NCBI GenBank assembly: GCA_009785335.1
Contig: WQWM01000003.1
Span: 53,096 to 117,095 of the forward strand
DNA length: 64,000 nucleotides
Source: Oscillospiraceae bacterium
GTDB lineage: Bacteria > Bacillota > Clostridia > Oscillospirales > Acutalibacteraceae
Direction: 5' to 3'
Positions 63,853-64,000 of the stretch are shown piece by piece; the stretch's first letter is position 1, and every line of letters starts with the position of its first letter. The notes beneath the pieces are model-generated. The model was not told the origin of the DNA and made no database searches. It saw nothing but the letters and a program-made list of their open reading frames with translations. The position numbers and the translations under genes are program-made.

Positions 63853-64000
63853 TGCCCTGCGGTAAGCAGCCGCACACTGCACCTTGAAAATTAAACAACG
63901 ATTCGTTGGTCGCGATGTTTTGGTTTGTGCGCGAGGCAGAGATTTAGGTCTTTGTGTTGAGTGTGAACGGGAGCAGCGAAGCGACTAACAACCCTTAAGA
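63853..64000 (+). other. Leader of an rRNA operon continuing beyond the window
   Basis: No coding sequence. It contains the CACCTTGAAAATTAAACAAC motif at about 63880-63899, typical of Firmicutes rRNA leaders just before 16S rRNA (antitermination/processing region). The 16S gene itself would lie past position 64000. Confidence 0.6.

Noticed and set aside
1..64000. Insertion sequence, prophage or integrative element
   Set aside because: No transposase, integrase, recombinase or phage structural gene was found; the repeats are all short and non-coding.

Overview
The window is about 50-55% GC and looks like the chromosome of a spore-forming, low-redundancy Clostridia member, plausibly Oscillospirales. 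This rests on HPr kinase, QueT, GatCAB, a SpoVB-like/MazG/HU gene order, a SleB-type cell-wall hydrolase, very clean sigma-A promoters (TTGACA-17-TATAAT type) and AGGAGG ribosome sites. The lineage is inferred from gene families only; no rRNA gene lies in the window, although an rRNA-type promoter and leader start at the right-hand end. No transposase, integrase, phage gene or CRISPR array was seen.

Layout. 0-4.7 kb: small unknown genes, a sigma factor, tRNA-His and tRNA-Gln, tenA behind a tandemly duplicated promoter segment, and a ribbon-helix-helix gene with palindromic operators. 5-10.6 kb: a glycyl-radical enzyme of unknown substrate with its activase, a sedoheptulokinase-like kinase and a class I phosphomannose-isomerase-like enzyme. 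10.6-17.7 kb (minus strand): hprK, queT, a HAD phosphatase, a phosphoesterase, an MltG-like lytic transglycosylase and a His-rich lipoprotein. 18.1-20.1 kb: four contiguous genes built from a 20-residue aromatic/charged module, two of them with Cys/His-rich tails, which I do not recognise. 20-29.8 kb: transporters, a patatin, aconitase, a phosphoesterase and a GPH sugar symporter. 30-38 kb: pyrG-gatC-gatA-gatB-DUF3006, then pyruvate carboxylase. 38.6-43 kb: glycerol kinase and a MerR/ABC exporter unit. 43.8-48.9 kb: glgB, glgC, glgA. 48.9-53.3 kb: a QueG-like protein, acetyltransferase, regulator, phosphatase, Cys-motif protein and Dus. 53.5-64 kb: an AsnB-like protein, a phosphoesterase, HU, MazG, a flippase, a nucleoside kinase and three secreted envelope proteins.

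Two things stand out. First, three separate glutamine-dependent amidotransferases have lost the residues that hydrolyse glutamine while keeping their synthetase or partner parts: PyrG (nucleophile Cys to Gly, HPE to HPQ), GatA (catalytic Lys to Gln, both Ser-motif blocks deleted) and the AsnB-like protein (no N-terminal Cys, front of the glutaminase domain missing). PyrG and GatA share one operon. This suggests a lineage that feeds free ammonia to these enzymes. Second, intergenic DNA is packed with at least five families of short palindromic repeats, including about fourteen covarying 24-bp hairpins. Members of one family sit in frame inside two consecutive coding sequences, and repeat DNA forms the ends of several proteins.

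Central metabolism visible here is sugar uptake, glycogen synthesis, glycerol phosphorylation, pyruvate carboxylation and aconitase, consistent with an anaerobic heterotroph controlled through HPr-Ser phosphorylation.
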